Below the pieces are notes generated by a model that saw only the letters and a program-made list of their open reading frames with translations, did not search any database and had not been told where the DNA came from. Of a DNA stretch of 54,171 bases, positions 40,977 to 49,120 are shown piece by piece. This DNA is from Actinomycetales bacterium. Lineage in GTDB: Bacteria > Actinomycetota > Actinomycetes > Actinomycetales > Microbacteriaceae. A program made the position numbers and the translations under genes. Numbering within the stretch: position 1 is the stretch's first letter; each line of letters starts with the position of its first letter. The stretch covers positions 1 through 54,171 of the forward strand of contig JAATFA010000162.1 in NCBI GenBank assembly GCA_015655445.1, written 5' to 3'.

Positions 40977-41237
40977 AGGGCAACGAAGTACAACCCCGGA
41001 GCGACGGTCACCGTTGGCGATCTGGAGGTCGGCGACACGATCTTCCTCAACGAACGCATCAAGGCCGTCGGCAAGCTGGTCCCGGTGCACCCCGCCGAGG
41101 TCGTCGCGCTGACGCCGATCCCGAACGGTCGGGTTCGGGTCGAGGTCCGCAACGCACTGAGCAGCGACGTCGTCCCGACGCGCTCCCTCGGCGACCTGCC
41201 CGCTACGCGCGAGTTCCGCGCCGCCGTCGCGGTCTGA
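40977..41237 (+). pseudogene. Small element gene whose start codon has become AGG
   Basis: The frame encodes ATKYNPGATVTVGDLEVGDTIF and continues for 86 codons to a stop, with typical codon use. AAGGAG ends exactly six bases before an AGG (40977-40979), just where the ATG of the other element genes sits relative to the same AAGGAG. A T-to-G change of ATG explains it. No other ATG, GTG or TTG near the 5' end is in frame. The product, if made, is a small beta-rich protein of unknown function. Confidence 0.65.
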
Positions 41238-41240
41238 CCG

Positions 41241-41516
41241 ATGGCACACCGACCCCTCCCGCAGCGCAAGACGCTCGGCACGGCGTACAACCTACGCCCG
41301 GACACCGAGCGCGTTCCGGCGCGAGCGTTGCGGGAGGGCGACGTGGTTCTGGAAGGTCCCGACCACCCCGCCATCGTCACCCGAGCCACGCCGTACCGGA
41401 ACCCCGTTCGCGTGTGGGTCCGCTACGTGTGGCAGCAGCCATACGAGGCCGAGTGGCTGATGGGCACCTACCACCCCGCCCACCGCATCGACCGGGCGCT
41501 CCCCGGCGAGTACTGA
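41241..41516 (+). CDS. Hypothetical protein of the element (91 aa)
   Basis: A 91-residue protein: basic N-terminus (MAHRPLPQRKTLGTAYNL), then LREGDVVLEGPDHPAIVTRATPY and VRVWVRYVWQQPYEAEWLMGTYHP. It looks like a small SH3-like barrel, and its 'xGDxV...P..V....VRVxV' pattern loosely resembles the preceding start-less gene. Three bases separate its ATG from that gene's stop, so it may rely on translational coupling that is now broken. Function unknown. Confidence 0.7.
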   Translation: MAHRPLPQRKTLGTAYNLRPDTERVPARALREGDVVLEGPDHPAIVTRATPYRNPVRVWVRYVWQQPYEAEWLMGTYHPAHRIDRALPGEY

Positions 41517-41552
41517 ATCCGAATTTCCGACCCCACACCAAGGAGTCCAGAC

Positions 41553-42773
41553 ATGGCACACGTTCGAGAGGTGAGTCGCAAGGGCGGCACCGCCTACGAG
41601 GCACGTTGGAAGGTCAACGGCAAGTTCAAGCAGCGCACCTTCACCGTCAAGCGCGAGGCAGAGCGGTTTGCACTGAAGGTCGAGAACGAGATCGCGGACG
41701 GCCAGAGCACCGACGCGCTCGTGAAGAACGCGAAACGGTTCCGTGACGTTGCGCAGGCCAGCATGGACGCGGCCACACGGCTAAAGCCGAAGACCCGACG
41801 CGGCTACGAGGACGCCTACAAGCTCCACATCTACCCGACGTTCGGGGACCGCCGCATCAACAGCATCACGTCGCTGGAGGTTGAGGCGTGGCTGGCCGAG
41901 TTGGAGACCAAGCCCAAGCGCAAGCCAAAGGACGCTCCCGACGACGCTCCCGCTGTCCCGCTGTCCGCGAGCACCCGGCGTGGGATCGTCATCGCGCTGT
42001 CGAAGGTGTTTCGGTACGCGCTGAAGCACCGCCTCATCACCACGAACCCATGCGCCGTCATCGAGAAGCCGCAGATCGTCCGCGAGGAGCCGGTGTTCCT
42101 GTCGCCGGGTCAGGTCGCAGCCATCGCGGAGTGGCTTGACGACGTTGCACCCTACGGGCTGGTGGTGCGGTTTGCCGCGAACACCGCACTACGACCGGGC
42201 GAGCTGGAGGCCCTGCGCATTAGGGACATCAACTTCTTGCGACGTCACGTCGAGGTCCGGCGCCAGGCGCAGTACATCGCCGGGGAGGGCTGGCACTACC
42301 AGACGCCGAAGTCGGCGAAGTCGGTCCGGGACGTGCCGCTGTCCCCGAGCCTGCTCGCAGCCCTACGCGACCACATCGCCACGCACCCCTACCGGGCCGA
42401 CCCCGACGCGCTGCTGTGGCCAGGGAGGCGCAAGGGTGGCCCAGCGGGCAAGCGCGCGCCGCTCAGCTACGATGTGCCCTTCCGTCACGAGAGCGTGCAC
42501 AAGAGCTACGTTCGTCCCGCGATGGAGGCTGTGGGCATCCAGCCGGTCGTCTGGTACAGCTTCCGCCACTACTTCGCCTCGGCCTGCGCCGCAGCCGGGT
42601 ACAACATCCACGACGTGGCGAAGTGGATGGGGCACGCGAACATCAACATCACGTTCTCGACCTACGTGCACCTGTTCACCGACCACCACGACATGGCCGG
42701 TCTTGCCGCCCTCGCCACCGCAGCACTCGCCGTACAGCCGATTCCCATGCTCGGTGTCGGAGGCCGGGTGTAA
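41553..42773 (+). CDS. int: Tyrosine-type site-specific integrase
   Basis: A 406-residue phage-type integrase. It has an N-terminal arm-binding domain (GTAYEARWKVNGKFKQRTF), a SAM-like core-binding domain (LKPKTRRGYEDAYKLHIYPTFGD), and a catalytic domain with Arg in NTALRPGELEALRI, Arg/His in YSFRHYFAS, the MGHAN box and the nucleophile Tyr371 in TFSTYVHLF. It has AAGGAG before the ATG. It should integrate the element into the 3' end of tRNA-Tyr, consistent with the flanking 51-bp repeats. It belongs to the SOS-controlled operon, so excision may follow DNA damage. Confidence 0.95.
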   Translation: MAHVREVSRKGGTAYEARWKVNGKFKQRTFTVKREAERFALKVENEIADGQSTDALVKNAKRFRDVAQASMDAATRLKPKTRRGYEDAYKLHIYPTFGDRRINSITSLEVEAWLAELETKPKRKPKDAPDDAPAVPLSASTRRGIVIALSKVFRYALKHRLITTNPCAVIEKPQIVREEPVFLSPGQVAAIAEWLDDVAPYGLVVRFAANTALRPGELEALRIRDINFLRRHVEVRRQAQYIAGEGWHYQTPKSAKSVRDVPLSPSLLAALRDHIATHPYRADPDALLWPGRRKGGPAGKRAPLSYDVPFRHESVHKSYVRPAMEAVGIQPVVWYSFRHYFASACAAAGYNIHDVAKWMGHANINITFSTYVHLFTDHHDMAGLAALATAALAVQPIPMLGVGGRV

Positions 42774-42884
42774 ACTCCCGCGACCCACCCGACACCTTTA
42801 CAGCACACCAGGAGCACCCGTATTTAGCCCACTTCTCGAGTCCTCAAGAAAAGTACGGGTTGTTGCTTGAGTTCGGGTTGTGTG

Positions 42885-42895
42885 GTGTGGCACAC
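42885..42895. promoter_or_regulatory. Palindrome GTGTG-G-CACAC before the 192-residue gene
   Basis: A perfect 5+5 inverted repeat with a one-base centre, eight bases before the ATG of the last element gene. This gene has no ribosome binding site, so the palindrome probably overlaps its promoter. Self-binding by the encoded winged-helix protein is possible. Confidence 0.4.
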
Positions 42896-42903
42896 TTGTT
42901 GAC

Positions 42904-43482
42904 ATGACCCAGGACCCGCTCCGCATCACCCTCGACACGCTCCGCTCCGAGCGCGAGGATGCTGAGCGTCGCGCCGTCGAGCTGGACGACGAGCTCAAGA
43001 GCATCGCTCAGCGCCTGACCCATCTGCGTGGTGCCATCGACAACATCGAGGCTCTCCTGGGCGTGCCGAGCGTCGAGGACGAGGAGATCCTCGCTGACGA
43101 GCACGACGATGAACCTACCGGTGCCACCGTTCGCGAGATCGACTTCACGAACGCTCCGGACGTGCCGCCCACCACGACAGCCGACGACAGCGGAACCTCC
43201 GGCTCCTACGAGCCGCCCGCGCGGAAGCGTGTTCCGTCCACTGACTGGGTAGCAGAGGTTGTGGAGCGCATCGGCCGTCCCGCAGATCGCGACACCATCT
43301 TCGAGGCCTTCGGCGAGATCAAGGGATTCCCCGAGTCGTGGACCAACCCGCGCAACTCCGTGAACAACGCCCTCGGGCGTGCGGTTGAGCGTGGGATGGT
43401 GCTGAAGCTCGAAGAGAACCTGTTCGCCCCGCTGGGCTACAAGCCCTTCGGAAGCGACACCGTCGATCGCGAGGAGTCGTGA
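42904..43482 (+). CDS. Coiled-coil plus winged-helix-like protein of the element (192 aa)
   Basis: A 192-residue protein of unknown family. Residues about 5-55 form a coiled coil (LRITLDTLRSEREDAERRAVELDDELKSI is its start), 56-115 are an acidic, Pro/Thr-rich linker, and 116-182 look like a winged helix (DWVAEVVERIGRPADRDTIFEAF, ALGRAVERGMVLKLEENLFAPLGY), similar in layout to HARE-HTH domains. ATG 42904 has no ribosome binding site; a longer frame starts at GTG 42880. It lies 130 bp after the integrase and so has its own promoter. It may be the element's regulator or a factor acting on the host. Confidence 0.75.
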   Translation: MTQDPLRITLDTLRSEREDAERRAVELDDELKSIAQRLTHLRGAIDNIEALLGVPSVEDEEILADEHDDEPTGATVREIDFTNAPDVPPTTTADDSGTSGSYEPPARKRVPSTDWVAEVVERIGRPADRDTIFEAFGEIKGFPESWTNPRNSVNNALGRAVERGMVLKLEENLFAPLGYKPFGSDTVDREES

Positions 43483-43655
43483 TGACCAGGTAGGTATTGG
43501 CCGGGGTCCAAAGTCGCCGGACGCGGTGATCCCGGTCTACCGGCTCAACGGGAATTGCAGTTCCCCTGAGTCGCAGCCTCGTTGGAGGTACAGGCCCGCG
43601 CTGGCCTCAGGGTGGGTGACAAGCTACCCAAAGTCTACGGTCCGACGGGGTCGTA

Positions 43656-43702
43656 GACAAGCGCCGGGAGGGGTCGCCGTTCGCGGAGGCCCCTCCCGCT
43701 TG
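43656..43702 (+). terminator. Terminator-like hairpin at the element's right end
   Basis: CGGGAGGGG (43665-43673) pairs with CCCCTCCCG (43690-43698). Pairing extends outward as ACAAGCG / CGCTTGT with a two-base bulge, followed by TTGTTCTC. It probably stops rightward transcription from the 192-residue gene. Confidence 0.65.
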
Positions 43703-43755
43703 TTCTCAACGGAGGGGTTACGGAGGGGATCGCCTCACCGCCCCGTTGCGACGAG

Positions 43756-43797
43756 AAAGGCCCGGACACCGAGTTTCCTCAGTGTTACCGGGCCTTT
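43756..43797. terminator. Bidirectional terminator between element and tRNA-Tyr
   Basis: AAAGGCCCGG (43756-43765) pairs with CCGGGCCTTT (43788-43797). Inside, ACAC/GTGT and GAG/CTC continue the stem, closing on a TTTC loop. It lies 10 bp from tRNA-Tyr on its 3' side, so the element supplies the tRNA gene with a new terminator. Confidence 0.75.
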
Positions 43798-43805
43798 CCC
43801 CTTGG

Positions 43806-43856
43806 GTGGCGAGTGAGGGATTCGAACCCCCGAAGGCAATGCCAGCTGATTTACAG
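43806..43856. repeat. Right attachment site (attR), 51-bp repeat within tRNA-Tyr
   Basis: Identical to 39421-39471. It forms the 3' half of the intact tRNA-Tyr, so the element carries a replacement for the part it displaced. The identity ends in the anticodon stem (after TTTACAG on the plus strand), the usual crossover zone for tRNA integrases. Confidence 0.92.
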
Positions 43857-43888
43857 TCAGGTCCCTTTGGCCGCTTGGGTAACTCGCC
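43807..43888 (-). tRNA. tRNA-Tyr (GTA anticodon)
   Basis: An 82-nt tRNA on the minus strand with the long variable arm expected of tRNA-Tyr. The acceptor is GGCGAGT / ACTCGCC with A73, the anticodon region CTGACTGTAAATCAG gives GTA, and the T-arm is GGGGG-TTCGAAT-CCCTC. The 5' half is host sequence and the 3' half is the element's attR copy. It remains complete after integration. Confidence 0.93.
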
Positions 43889-43944
43889 GTGGCGCGCCCG
43901 GCCGGTGTGCTCACCGACCGGAGGCGCGGATCAAGGATACAAGG

Positions 43945-44694
43945 TCAGTCGACCGCGCGCGCGTCGGCCGCGTACTCGGAGGCGACGCGCGAGACCTCCC
44001 GCGCGTACGAGGGGGCCGAGTTGTAGCCCGCGATGCCGCGACGCCAGCCCGTCCCGGCCATGTCCGAGCTCGCGCGGCACAGGTAGTTCGCGGCCGCGAG
44101 CGCCGCGTCGTCGATGTTCCGCGGGTCCTCCATGCCGTCCGCGTTGCCGTCGACGTGCCAGTTCCGCCACGTCTGCGGAATGAGCTGGAACGGGCCGACC
44201 GCGCGGTCGTACCTCGGATCGCCGTCGATCGCCCCGCCGTCCGAGTCGGGGACGTGGGCGGTGCCCGCGCCGGAGAGGCTCACCCCGTAGATGGGCGGGC
44301 GCGCCGTGCCGTCGTCGCCGAGCTGCGAGCCTCCGTGCGTGCCGTGGCGGCTCTCCGCCCACCCCATCGCGGCGAGCGTGTTCCAGGAGAGTCCGCACGA
44401 GGGCGTCGCCTGCGCCTTCGCGAGCGCGGCGCCCGCGTACGCCTCGAGAGCGCGCGGCGGGATGCGCGTCGCGGCCGAGACGCGCGCGACCCACCCCGCG
44501 TCCGGAAGCCCGGCGATCCCGGGCCGCGTGGGCTGCGCGGCGCGCACGGGGAGCGGCGCCGCGGCGGGCACGCGGACGGGGCCAGCGTCCGCCGTCGAGT
44601 CGTCCGCCGAGCGCGACGCGAACACGACCGCCGCGACGATCGCGAGGACGAACGCAAGGCCCCCGAGCGCGAGGGCCATCCGTCGTGGGCGCAT
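43945..44694 (-). CDS. Lytic transglycosylase (SLT/MltB-like), membrane-anchored
   Basis: A 249-residue protein: N-terminal membrane anchor or signal (about 8-28), a Pro/Ala linker, then a lysozyme-like domain with catalytic Glu114 in MGWAESRHG, VGPFQLIPQTWRNWHVDGN and GIAGYNSAPSYAREV. This is the actinobacterial MltB-type fold that cleaves peptidoglycan glycan strands to anhydro-muropeptides. No ribosome binding site is seen; TAGAAC lies six bases before the ATG, so it may be leaderless, though that hexamer is imperfect. A 15-bp hairpin upstream ends the previous gene. Confidence 0.88.
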   Translation of the reverse strand: MRPRRMALALGGLAFVLAIVAAVVFASRSADDSTADAGPVRVPAAAPLPVRAAQPTRPGIAGLPDAGWVARVSAATRIPPRALEAYAGAALAKAQATPSCGLSWNTLAAMGWAESRHGTHGGSQLGDDGTARPPIYGVSLSGAGTAHVPDSDGGAIDGDPRYDRAVGPFQLIPQTWRNWHVDGNADGMEDPRNIDDAALAAANYLCRASSDMAGTGWRRGIAGYNSAPSYAREVSRVASEYAADARAVD

Positions 44695-44739
44695 CGGGAC
44701 GTTCTAGCACGGCCGGATGGCAGATTCCTCCCCTGCCGT

Positions 44740-44779
44740 ACTCGTCCTCGAGCGCCGCGGTCGCCGCTCGAGGACGAGT
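44740..44779. terminator. Hairpin with 15-bp perfect arms between two leftward genes
   Basis: ACTCGTCCTCGAGCG (44740-44754) pairs with CGCTCGAGGACGAGT (44765-44779) around a ten-base loop. Flanking CCCTG/CAGGG sequences extend the pairing with bulges. It lies just past the stop of the membrane protein gene and is its likely terminator. Confidence 0.75.
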
Positions 44780-44783
44780 GCGG

Positions 44784-45467
44784 TCAGGGGAAGAGGATGT
44801 TGAGCACGACGACGAGGACGATGAACGCGGCGACGAGGCCGACGATCGACCACACGACCACGCGCACCACGGGATGACGCCGTCGCGGCGGCCTGCTCAC
44901 ACGCGCGCGCTCATACGGCGCCGCCCACTCGTGGGCCGTGAGCGCGCGATCGACGGCGAGCTCGAGCAGGCGGCCGAGGTCGGCGTCGTCGAAGTAGATG
45001 CTGTACACCGAGATCACGCGGTCCGGGACCCCGTGCTCGCGCAGGAGCAGCTGCACGATGGGACGGCCGAGCTGGTCCCTCTCCAGGTACGCCTCGACGC
45101 CGCCGGCACGACCGATCTCCCGCACCCGCCGCCAGCGGCGGTAGCGGATCCGCGTGCGCGTCACCTCAAGCCGCGCGCTCGCGATGTACGCGGCCGAGAC
45201 GCCGGCCCCGATGCCGAGGGCGACGACGGCGATCGCCGCGACGAGCGCGGCCGTGAGCGCGGAGTGGGACGAGAGCCAGGCGCCGCCGACGAGCACCGCG
45301 AGCGACACGACGCCGCCGATCGCGGCGCGCCGCAGGGCGAAGCGCCGCCAGCGCGCGAACGACCCGCGGATCTCGAGCACGACGCCATCAGGCCCGCCCG
45401 GCGCCGGCGGCGGCTGCCCACCCGCGGGCCGCCCGCGCTCATCCTCCACCCCTGCATCGTCCACCAT
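44784..45467 (-). CDS. Membrane protein of unknown function with YcxB/PH-like core
   Basis: A protein of about 227 residues. After an acidic-Pro start there is [15 protein letters not shown], two membrane helices (about 48-66 and 71-95), a soluble basic region ([19 protein letters not shown]..., [26 protein letters not shown]), and a C-terminal membrane helix (about 203-225). The layout resembles bacterial PH/YcxB-like membrane proteins, but I cannot name it. ATG 45467 is preceded by GGAGG. The open frame continues upstream through short repeats (GTGGAGGATGC units) with several GTG codons, so the start is uncertain. Confidence 0.7.
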   Translation of the reverse strand: MVDDAGVEDERGRPAGGQPPPAPGGPDGVVLEIRGSFARWRRFALRRAAIGGVVSLAVLVGGAWLSSHSALTAALVAAIAVVALGIGAGVSAAYIASARLEVTRTRIRYRRWRRVREIGRAGGVEAYLERDQLGRPIVQLLLREHGVPDRVISVYSIYFDDADLGRLLELAVDRALTAHEWAAPYERARVSRPPRRRHPVVRVVVWSIVGLVAAFIVLVVVLNILFP

Positions 45468-45669
45468 TGCATCCTCCACCCCGGCGTCCTCCGCCACTGC
45501 ATCCTGCGCCGACCGCGCTCCATCCGGAGCCTCCCCAGCGTCGTCCCGCCCCGCATCCTGTGCGCGCGTGGCGCCGCCGCCCGGACCGCTCCCCGCGCGA
45601 CCGTGCCGCCGGGCGCTCCGACGGGGAGAATGGACGGACGCGGGCACGCGCGAGAGGAGGGCCGACGGC

Positions 45670-46155
45670 TTGGACAGCAGCTTCGACATCGTGAGCAAGG
45701 TCGACAGGATGGAGGCCGAGAACGCGCTCAACCAGGCCGCGAAGGAGATCGCGCAGCGCTACGACTTCAAGAACGTGGGCGCCTCCATCGCGTTCAGCGG
45801 CGAGAAGGTGCTCATGAGGGCCACGAGCGAGGAGCGCGTCAAGGCCGTGCTCGACGTCTTCGAGCAGAAGCTCGTCAAGCGCGGCATCTCGCTGCGCGCG
45901 CTCGACGCCGGCGCGCCGTTCGCGAGCGGCAAGGAGTACCGCATCGAGGCGGGGCTCAAGAACGGCATCTCGAGCGAGGACGCGAAGCGGATCGCCGCGA
46001 TCATCCGCGCCGAGGCGCCCAAGAGCGTCAAGGCGCAGATCCAGGGCGACGAGCTGCGCGTGACGTCGAAGAGCCGTGATGACCTGCAGGCGACGATCGC
46101 GCTCCTCAAGGCCAAGGACCTCGACGTCGCCCTGCAGTTCGTCAACTTCCGCTGA
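45670..46155 (+). CDS. yajQ: YajQ family nucleotide-binding protein (UPF0234)
   Basis: A 161-residue YajQ protein, normal length. The start [34 protein letters not shown] and the C-terminal [24 protein letters not shown] are diagnostic. The family has two ferredoxin-like domains and binds nucleotides; in some bacteria it is a cyclic-di-GMP effector. The start is TTG at 45670, behind AGAGGAGGG with rather long spacing; no ATG or GTG is available in frame before the conserved start. It is transcribed away from the membrane protein gene. Confidence 0.92.
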   Translation: MDSSFDIVSKVDRMEAENALNQAAKEIAQRYDFKNVGASIAFSGEKVLMRATSEERVKAVLDVFEQKLVKRGISLRALDAGAPFASGKEYRIEAGLKNGISSEDAKRIAAIIRAEAPKSVKAQIQGDELRVTSKSRDDLQATIALLKAKDLDVALQFVNFR

Positions 46156-46200
46156 CGCAGGCGCGACGGGGCGCCGTCCGGCGGCGCACCGCCGCGCGAC

Positions 46201-47385
46201 TCAGCCCGCGAAGCCGAGGCCCGCCGCGGCCGAGCCCCACGCCTCGAGGCGCGCGCGCACCTCCGGGCGCCGCTCGTCGGCGAGCGCGCGCCCGTACGCC
46301 GCCTCGAGCACGTCGGCGATGCGCACGCGCTCGCCGCCGTCGGCCGACACGACCGCGGCCTCGACCATCGCGAGGCTCAGCACGTTCGAGTGCACCTCGC
46401 CCGAGGGCGTCGTGCCCGTGCGCAGCGCTCCGACGAACTCCGCGAGCGCGCCCGCGATCTCGCGGCCGCCGGGGCGGTCCGCCGGATCCGCCGCGACCGC
46501 ACGCGGTCCCGCGCCCTCCTCCGGCCGCTCCGCGACCGGCTCGCCCTCGCCGTCCCACGTCGCCGTTCCGTGCTCGCCGCTCACACGCCACGACCCGTTC
46601 CACGACGTCTCGAGACCGGGAGCGCACCAGCTGCCCGTGTAGGAGAACCGCACGCCGTCCGTGAGCTCGAACACGGCGCTCGCCGACGCGGCGCCGCGGA
46701 ACCAGCTCCAGCCGGGGTTGAACGCGTCGCAGTACACGGAGACGGGATCCGCGTCGACGAGGTAGCGCACGGCGTCGAAGGTGTGGATCGCCATGTCGAC
46801 GAGCAGCGGATGGTCCATCTCCTCCCGGAAGCCCGGGAAGTGCGGCGCCTTGAAGAATTCGACGGCGACCGTGCCGACGCGCCCGAGCGAGCGCGTCGCG
46901 GTGCGGAACGCGGCGAGCGCGTCGTAGTACCGCCGGGACTGGCTCGTCATGAGCAGCTGTCCCGACGCCTCCGCCGCGGCCGCGAGCGAGAGCGCCTGGC
47001 CCACGGTCGGGGCGATCGGCTTCTCGCACAGCACCGGCAGGCCCGCGAAGAGCGCGGCAGTGTTGACAGGATGGTGCGCCGCGGGCACCGTGACGTCGAT
47101 GACGGCCTTCGCGCCCGTCCGCGCCGCGATCTCGACGGCGTCCGGACCCACCTCGACACCCTCGAACCCCGTCTCGACGCTCACGCGGCGCGCGAGCTCG
47201 ACGTCGAGGTCGACGATGCCCGTGAGGCGCACGAGCGGGGAGGAGGAGAGCATGCGCAGCCAGTTGCGCCCCATGAGCCCGGCCCCCACGAGGACGACCG
47301 GCACGGGACCCTCGTCGAGCTCGGGCAGCGCGAACGGGCGCACGGCGGCGCCCGCCGCCGGGGCGGCGACGTCCGCGCCGCTCAC
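46201..47385 (-). CDS. Gfo/Idh/MocA family dehydrogenase, ThuB-like
   Basis: A 394-residue NAD(P)-dependent sugar oxidoreductase: [17 protein letters not shown] at the nucleotide fold, [14 protein letters not shown] (catalytic Lys of the EKP motif), and [14 protein letters not shown] (His of the active site). It is the last gene of an operon that matches thuEFG-AB of rhizobia in order; there the dehydrogenase ThuB with ThuA oxidises trehalose-type disaccharides to 3-keto forms. GTG start overlaps the ThuA-like stop (GTGA). The sugar actually used is inferred from context only. Confidence 0.87.
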   Translation of the reverse strand: MSGADVAAPAAGAAVRPFALPELDEGPVPVVLVGAGLMGRNWLRMLSSSPLVRLTGIVDLDVELARRVSVETGFEGVEVGPDAVEIAARTGAKAVIDVTVPAAHHPVNTAALFAGLPVLCEKPIAPTVGQALSLAAAAEASGQLLMTSQSRRYYDALAAFRTATRSLGRVGTVAVEFFKAPHFPGFREEMDHPLLVDMAIHTFDAVRYLVDADPVSVYCDAFNPGWSWFRGAASASAVFELTDGVRFSYTGSWCAPGLETSWNGSWRVSGEHGTATWDGEGEPVAERPEEGAGPRAVAADPADRPGGREIAGALAEFVGALRTGTTPSGEVHSNVLSLAMVEAAVVSADGGERVRIADVLEAAYGRALADERRPEVRARLEAWGSAAAGLGFAG

Positions 47386-48218
47386 CGTGCGGCGCTCTCC
47401 GCCGCGGCATCCTCCCCGGCATCCTCCCCATGGTTCGACATCGGGCCCTGATAGCCGTGGCCGGTGAAGAAGTCGCCGCGCTCGTAGCGCAGGAGCGTGG
47501 GGATCTCCCGCTGCGGCCGGTCGCTCGCGGCCCACTCGACGCCGTTCGCGATGACACGGCGCACGTCCTTGTGGTGGTAGACGGGGTAGTCCTGGTCCCC
47601 GGGGCTGAAGTAGAAGATCTTGCCGTTGCCGCGGCGGAAGGTGCAGCCGCTGCGGAACACCTCGCCCCCGCTGAACGAGCTGATGAAGATGAGCTCGTCG
47701 GGCGCGGGGATGTCGAACCGCTCCCCGTACATCTCCTGGCCCTCGATGATGATCGGGTGCGGCACGCCCTGCGCGATGGGATGCGTCGGGTCGATCGTCC
47801 AGACGAGCTCGCGGTCGTTGTCGCTGCGCCAGCGCAGGGTGCACGTCGTGCCCATGAGCTTGCCGAAGATCTTCGACCAGTGGCCGGAGTGCAGCACGAC
47901 GAGCCCCATGCCCTCGAGCACGTGCCGGTGCACGCGATCCACGACCTCGTCGGCGACCTCCGCGTGCGCGGCGTGGCCCCACCACGTGAGCACGTCGGTC
48001 TGCGCGAGCCGCTCCTCCGTGAGGCCGTGCTCGGGGTCGTCGAGGAGGGCGGTCGTCACGATCGCACGCTCCCCGAGGTTCTCCTCGATCCCGCGCTGGA
48101 TGGCGGTGTGCATCCCCTCCGGGTAGATCTCGCGCACATGCGGCTCCGCCTGCTCGTGGCGGTTCTCCCCCCACACGACGACCCGCAGCGGACGCTCGGC
48201 GGTTCCTAGCCGTTGCAT
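47382..48218 (-). CDS. thuA: ThuA-like domain protein (trehalose utilisation type)
   Basis: A 278-residue ThuA family protein with a glutamine-amidotransferase-like fold: [80 protein letters not shown] and the final [15 protein letters not shown]. The family acts with Gfo/Idh dehydrogenases on keto-sugars and metal-bound glycosides. ATG 48218 has AAAGGGA upstream; an in-frame ATG six codons earlier lacks it. It lies 72 bp after the permease gene and overlaps the dehydrogenase. Confidence 0.87.
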   Translation of the reverse strand: MQRLGTAERPLRVVVWGENRHEQAEPHVREIYPEGMHTAIQRGIEENLGERAIVTTALLDDPEHGLTEERLAQTDVLTWWGHAAHAEVADEVVDRVHRHVLEGMGLVVLHSGHWSKIFGKLMGTTCTLRWRSDNDRELVWTIDPTHPIAQGVPHPIIIEGQEMYGERFDIPAPDELIFISSFSGGEVFRSGCTFRRGNGKIFYFSPGDQDYPVYHHKDVRRVIANGVEWAASDRPQREIPTLLRYERGDFFTGHGYQGPMSNHGEDAGEDAAAESAAR

Positions 48219-48290
48219 TCGTTCCCTTTCTCGCACCTTCTCGATCTGGCTGTCATCCTCGTCCCCCGGCCTGGGGCGACGGGACGAGGA

Positions 48291-49106
48291 TCACGACTTG
48301 ACGGCTCCCCCGAGGGCACCGGCCGCGATGTAGCGCTGCGCGATGATGAGCAGCACGATCGCGGGGATGGAGGCGAGCACGGCGGTCGCCATGACCGGGC
48401 CCCAGCTCTGCACGTTGCCGCTCAGGTAGCCGTAGATGCCGAGCGTCACCGGCCGCACGGCGTTCGAGGTCGTGAGCGTGAGGGCGAAGATGAAGTCGCT
48501 CCACGTGAACAGGAAGCTGAAGAGAGCGGCCGTGATGATCGAGTTGCGGCTGATGGGCAGCACGATCGACACGAACGCGCGGAACTGCCCCGCCCCGTCC
48601 ACGCGCGCCGCCTCGATGAGCGAGGTCGGGATCGAGAGCATGAACGCGCGCAGCACGAGGATCGCGAACGGGATCGACGCCGACGCGTCGGCGAGGATGA
48701 GCCCGGGGATGCTGTTGAGCAGGTGGACGTCCGTGTAGACGGTGTAGAGGGCGTTCGCGATGACGATGCCCGGGATCATCTGCGCGGTGAGCAGGGCGAA
48801 GAGCACGACGCCGACCCACCGCATCCGGAACTTCGCGAGCGCGTACGCCGCGGGCGCCGCGATCGCGAGCGAGACGACGACCGTGCCGAGCGAGACGGCG
48901 AGGCTCGTGCCGAGGTTCCCGCTCTGCTGGCTGAGCGCCGTCGCGTATCCGTCCAGGGTGAAGTCGGTCGGGATGAAGGAGCTGCTCACCGCGCTTCCGC
49001 CCTGCTGGAACGATGCGTTGAGCATCCAGTAGACGGGGAAGATCATGATCGCGAGGAACACGATCGCGAGCACGGTGTATGGCAGTCCGCGAAGGCGGGA
49101 GTTCAT
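48291..49106 (-). CDS. Sugar ABC transporter permease, MalG/ThuG-type
   Basis: A 271-residue CUT1 permease with about six helices. The coupling loop is SLIEAARVDGAGQFRAFVSIVLPISRNSI, and the family pattern FPVYWMLNASF with Q-rich periplasmic loop follows helix 1. It pairs with the MalF-type permease 14 bp upstream. No ATPase gene lies in the operon, so a shared MsiK/MsmX-like ATPase encoded elsewhere is expected. Confidence 0.9.
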   Translation of the reverse strand: MNSRLRGLPYTVLAIVFLAIMIFPVYWMLNASFQQGGSAVSSSFIPTDFTLDGYATALSQQSGNLGTSLAVSLGTVVVSLAIAAPAAYALAKFRMRWVGVVLFALLTAQMIPGIVIANALYTVYTDVHLLNSIPGLILADASASIPFAILVLRAFMLSIPTSLIEAARVDGAGQFRAFVSIVLPISRNSIITAALFSFLFTWSDFIFALTLTTSNAVRPVTLGIYGYLSGNVQSWGPVMATAVLASIPAIVLLIIAQRYIAAGALGGAVKS

Positions 49107-49120
49107 GGTGGCTGTCCCCC

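Larger units (their letters stand above)
43483..43805 (+). other. Structured non-coding right end of the element
   Basis: A 323-bp stretch without a credible gene. It contains several hairpins: GGGAA-ttgcag-TTCCC (43550-43565), GTCTACG-N12-CGTAGAC (43633-43658), and the two terminator-like structures annotated separately. The density of inverted repeats next to the attachment site could reflect integrase arm sites, an origin or a small RNA. I see no ribosome binding site plus domain in any frame. Confidence 0.55.
39421..43856 (+). mobile_element. 4.4-kb integrated genetic element in the tRNA-Tyr gene
   Basis: The element is bounded by two perfect 51-bp direct repeats made from the 3' half of tRNA-Tyr, with the intact tRNA on the right. 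In order it encodes an SOS box, a 126-residue protein, a serine recombinase, three small proteins (one with a lost start codon), a tyrosine integrase, and a 192-residue coiled-coil/winged-helix protein, ending in structured non-coding DNA with terminators. No replication, packaging, conjugation or recognised defence gene is visible. It is a minimal integrative element, perhaps a phage satellite or a reduced prophage. Confidence 0.85.

Noticed and set aside
39421-43856. Conjugative element or complete prophage
   Set aside because: No relaxase, FtsK/TraB-type protein, replication initiator, terminase, capsid or tail gene is present in 4.4 kb.
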